Positions 63,211-64,000 of a DNA stretch of 64,000 nucleotides are shown here, piece after piece. The stretch comes from Weissella ceti (GTDB lineage Bacteria > Bacillota > Bacilli > Lactobacillales > Lactobacillaceae). Where the stretch lies: positions 1,116,001 through 1,180,000 of the forward strand of contig NZ_CP074441.1 of assembly GCF_018394055.1 (NCBI RefSeq), written 5' to 3'. Under the pieces are notes generated by a model, which worked only from the letters and a program-made list of their open reading frames with translations, ran no database searches and was not told where the DNA came from. The position numbers and the translations under genes are program-made. Numbering within the stretch: the first letter of the stretch is position 1; the number at the start of each line of letters is the position of its first letter.

Positions 63211-64000
63211 TTAGGCGCGGCGGTTCATAAAGACATATACCGGCAAACCAAGCAATGTTAATGATAGTCCGATCAATGCCAAACTAAATTGCGTGAACAA
63301 CGTAATGATAACGATGAACAAACCACTAGCAATCGCAATAATTGGAATCACTGGGTACAAAGGTACCTTGTATGGACGTGGCAAATCTGGTTCGCGACGA
63401 CGCAAGATAATTACGGCAACAAAGACCATTGTGTAGAACATCCAGATAACGAAGATCAACATGTCAGTCAACATGTCAAATCCACCCATGAACATCAAAC
63501 CAATTGACAATGCCAATTGGAACAATCCAGCCACAAATGGAATTTGGAAACGGTTCAAACGTGACAATTGCGCTGCGAAAGGCAACATCTTAGCTTGAGC
63601 CATCACGTATGGCAAGCGCATTCCAGTCAATGTGTATCCATTCAAAGTTCCAAAGATTGAAACCAAGATACCAACGGTGATCAACTTACCACCCATATCA
63701 CCAAAGATGATTGAGGCAACGTCCATCGCTGCGTTAGGGTTTCCAGCAAGTGCTTCTGTTGGCAATGTACGAACGAATACCAAGCTAACTAGCATGTAGA
63801 TAACTGTGATTCCGACCAAACCACCAAGGATGGCACGTGGCAAGTCACGTGATGGGTTCTTCATTTCACCAGCAATGTTACCAACGTGGATCCAACCATC
63901 GTAAGCATACATCGTTGCTAGCAAACCAGCACCAAGTGCTGTGATAAATCCACCAGCTTGTGATCCAGCTTCGACTGGGAACAAGCTCACTTCAACGTGA
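63211..64000 (-). CDS. APC-family amino acid permease, C-terminal part (cut by the window edge)
   Basis: At least 263 residues are in the window; the frame stays open to 64000 and the GTG at 63988-63990 is internal, so the start lies outside. About seven membrane helices. MYAYDGWIHVGNIAGEMKNPSRDLPRAI is the LAT/SteT-type APC signature (glycine-Glu and N-P-x-R-x-LP), and ILRRREPDLPRPYKVPLYPVIPI closes the family. It resembles serine/threonine exchangers or similar amino acid permeases. Substrate unknown. Confidence 0.85.
   Translation of the reverse strand, partial: HVEVSLFPVEAGSQAGGFITALGAGLLATMYAYDGWIHVGNIAGEMKNPSRDLPRAILGGLVGITVIYMLVSLVFVRTLPTEALAGNPNAAMDVASIIFGDMGGKLITVGILVSIFGTLNGYTLTGMRLPYVMAQAKMLPFAAQLSRLNRFQIPFVAGLFQLALSIGLMFMGGFDMLTDMLIFVIWMFYTMVFVAVIILRRREPDLPRPYKVPLYPVIPIIAIASGLFIVIITLFTQFSLALIGLSLTLLGLPVYVFMNRRA

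Noticed and set aside
63988-63990. GTG as the real start of the APC permease
   Set aside because: The frame stays open to the window edge and the missing part must hold the first membrane helices, so this GTG is internal.

Overview
The window looks like a chromosomal core segment of a low-to-moderate GC lactic acid bacterium of the Leuconostocaceae, most likely Weissella. The reasons are the Firmicutes-type gene order (xseA-xseB-ispA-tlyA; yqeG-yqeH-yhbY-nadD-yqeK-rsfS-yqeM; yutD/yutF/yunD; mutS-mutL), T-box control of aminoacyl-tRNA synthetase genes, and a D-Ala ligase with Phe261 in place of the usual Tyr, the signature of the intrinsically vancomycin-resistant Leuconostoc/Weissella group. 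The genus is inferred from these features; no database search was made. I see no prophage, insertion sequence, CRISPR array or rRNA operon. All protein genes but one (ybjQ at 49953) lie on the minus strand, so transcription runs from high to low coordinates.

Layout from low to high coordinate. 21-4084: folD-xseA-xseB-ispA-tlyA, a tightly overlapping operon for folate C1 metabolism, DNA repair, isoprenoid synthesis and rRNA methylation. 4208-5223: an ECF-type S component coupled to an unknown acidic protein. 5374-6621: a Fem-type peptidoglycan bridge enzyme. 6821-8541: three unrecognised small membrane proteins, two of them paralogues. 8719-9447: nagB behind a promoter with two GntR-type operators. 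9641-11895: thrS with a T-box leader. 11932-17055: mutS-mutL-flavodoxin. 17133-23183: a nine-gene operon for ribosome assembly, NAD synthesis and tRNA modification. 23305-25515: ddl and a DUF2785 protein. 25637-29614: a KimA-type potassium importer and groES-groEL with a CIRCE element. 29751-36103: an ABC-F ATPase, folC, and valS with a T-box leader. 36140-39715: LysE exporter, universal stress protein, small membrane proteins, rarA, yueI. 39836-43997: prfC, a membrane-anchored unknown, ntdP, recX. 44059-49091: pstS-pstC-pstA-pstB-pstB-phoU. 49209-50285: two paralogous small membrane proteins and the divergent ybjQ. 50383-54717: pepQ, an unknown gene, yunD, yutD, nagD/yutF. 54789-61024: menaquinone genes menF-menD-menH, two tRNA genes, then menC, with a DUF2075 ATPase at the front. 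61120-63009: an OpgB/GacH-like phosphoglycerol transferase. 63211-64000: the C-terminal part of an APC permease cut by the window edge.

Most of the window is housekeeping: translation quality (thrS, valS, prfC, ABC-F, tRNA genes, TmcAL), genome maintenance (MutSL, XseAB, RarA, RecX), cell wall (Ddl, Fem, phosphoglycerol transferase) and ion or nutrient uptake (Pst, KimA, ECF, APC). The points most worth a second look are: menC sitting directly behind a strong terminator with no room for its own promoter; the Phe261 ligase; the uncharacterised membrane-protein clusters; a PstS that lacks a lipobox cysteine; and the OpgB-like enzyme in a Gram-positive organism.
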